From the NCBI GenBank assembly GCA_026645375.1, contig JAPFFX010000350.1, positions 1-15,550 on the forward strand: a stretch of DNA of 15,550 bases, written 5' to 3'. Below the pieces are notes generated by a model, which had not been told where the DNA came from, searched no databases, and was given only the letters and a program-made list of their open reading frames with translations. This DNA is from Citricoccus sp. WCRC_4. GTDB lineage: Bacteria; Actinomycetota; Actinomycetes; Actinomycetales; Micrococcaceae. Positions 15,360-15,550 of this stretch are shown one piece after another. A program made the position numbers and the translations under genes. How positions within the stretch are numbered: the stretch's first letter is position 1; each line of letters begins with the position of its first letter.

Positions 15360-15389
15360 CAGGCCGGCCAGGAGGACCTGGCCGGCCTG
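15360..15389. terminator. bidirectional hairpin terminator between the DUF3093 and DUF4193 genes
   Basis: A perfect 13-bp stem (CAGGCCGGCCAGG with its complement) has the 4-base loop AGGA. It begins 41 bases after the DUF3093 stop and ends 52 bases beyond the DUF4193 stop, between convergent genes. No T-tract flanks it. It matches the terminator at 4227-4256 in stem length, loop size and lack of T-run. The remaining bases of this 123-base gap show nothing further. Confidence 0.8.
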
Positions 15390-15441
15390 TCGCGTGCTTC
15401 GAGGATGCCGCAGCGCGTCGCGGCGGGGTGGCCGGAGCCGC

Positions 15442-15550
15442 TCAGCCTTCGCAGTCGGTGCAGTAGAGCATGCCGTTCTTCTCCTTGGCGACCTGGGACC
15501 GGTGGCGGACCAGGAAGCAGGAGGCACAGGTGAACTCATCGGCCTGGGCG
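15442..15550 (-). CDS. DUF4193 zinc-ribbon protein, C-terminal part only
   Basis: The last 35 codons of a small protein (family length about 100) whose 5' part is beyond the window. The visible end reads ADEFTCASCFLV, then HRSQVAKEKNG and finally YCTDCEG before TGA. The two CxxC pairs (CASC and CTDC) are 18 residues apart and look like a zinc ribbon. This ending is characteristic of the actinobacterial DUF4193 family (M. tuberculosis Rv2699c from memory), which sits beside DUF3093 and dut. Function is unknown; small zinc-ribbon proteins of this kind often touch nucleic acid or the transcription machinery, but I cannot assign it. The call depends on the C-terminal motif only, since the acidic N-terminal region is not visible. 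Confidence 0.85.
   Translation of the reverse strand, partial: AQADEFTCASCFLVRHRSQVAKEKNGMLYCTDCEG

Overview
This is a GC-rich (by eye roughly 70%) chromosomal segment from an actinobacterium. The gene set and order point to the order Micrococcales, probably near Arthrobacter, Kocuria or Micrococcus. Supporting signs are GTG and TTG start codons, dense 4-base start/stop overlaps, probable leaderless promoters, and several families that I know mainly from Actinomycetota (DUF4193, DUF3093, DUF3710, DUF3159). There are 13 protein genes, two of them cut by the window edges. I see no tRNA, rRNA, CRISPR array, insertion sequence or prophage.

Layout. 1-1241 (-): 5' two thirds of dxs, the first enzyme of the MEP isoprenoid pathway. 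1391-2590 (-) and 2706-4184 (+): a divergent pair, an AI-2E/PerM-family membrane protein and a cardiolipin synthase. This pair interrupts what I remember as a dxs-acn neighbourhood in related genomes. 4227-4256: strong hairpin terminator between convergent genes. 4306-7005 (-): aconitase with a possibly structured leader. 7284-8741 (-) and 8755-10845 (-): a TRAM-domain RNA uracil methyltransferase behind a KimA-like potassium permease. 10942-12374 (+): two overlapping TrkA/RCK proteins, divergent from the permease. 12350-13099, 13092-13406 and 13403-14125 (all -): DUF3159, OB-fold and DUF3710 genes, overlapping head to tail. 14253-14732 (-): dut. 14797-15318 (+): DUF3093. 15360-15389: second strong terminator. 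15442-15550 (-): 3' end of a DUF4193 zinc-ribbon gene.

How they fit together. The permease and the two RCK proteins form a plausible potassium uptake module: membrane channel/carrier plus cytosolic nucleotide-sensing gates, read from one 96-base divergent intergenic region. From dut to the RCK genes the order resembles the Mycobacterium tuberculosis stretch Rv2691-Rv2699c as I remember it, so this is an old conserved block rather than an accessory island. The DUF3710-OB-DUF3159 chain is the least understood part.

I find no clearly new multi-gene system. The most interesting points are smaller: an Asn at the position of a key potassium-binding Asp in the KimA-like permease; a three-codon reading frame with a good ribosome site ending just before that permease's start; three genes whose -10-like element ends exactly 7 bases before the start codon (leaderless pattern); and hairpins around acn.
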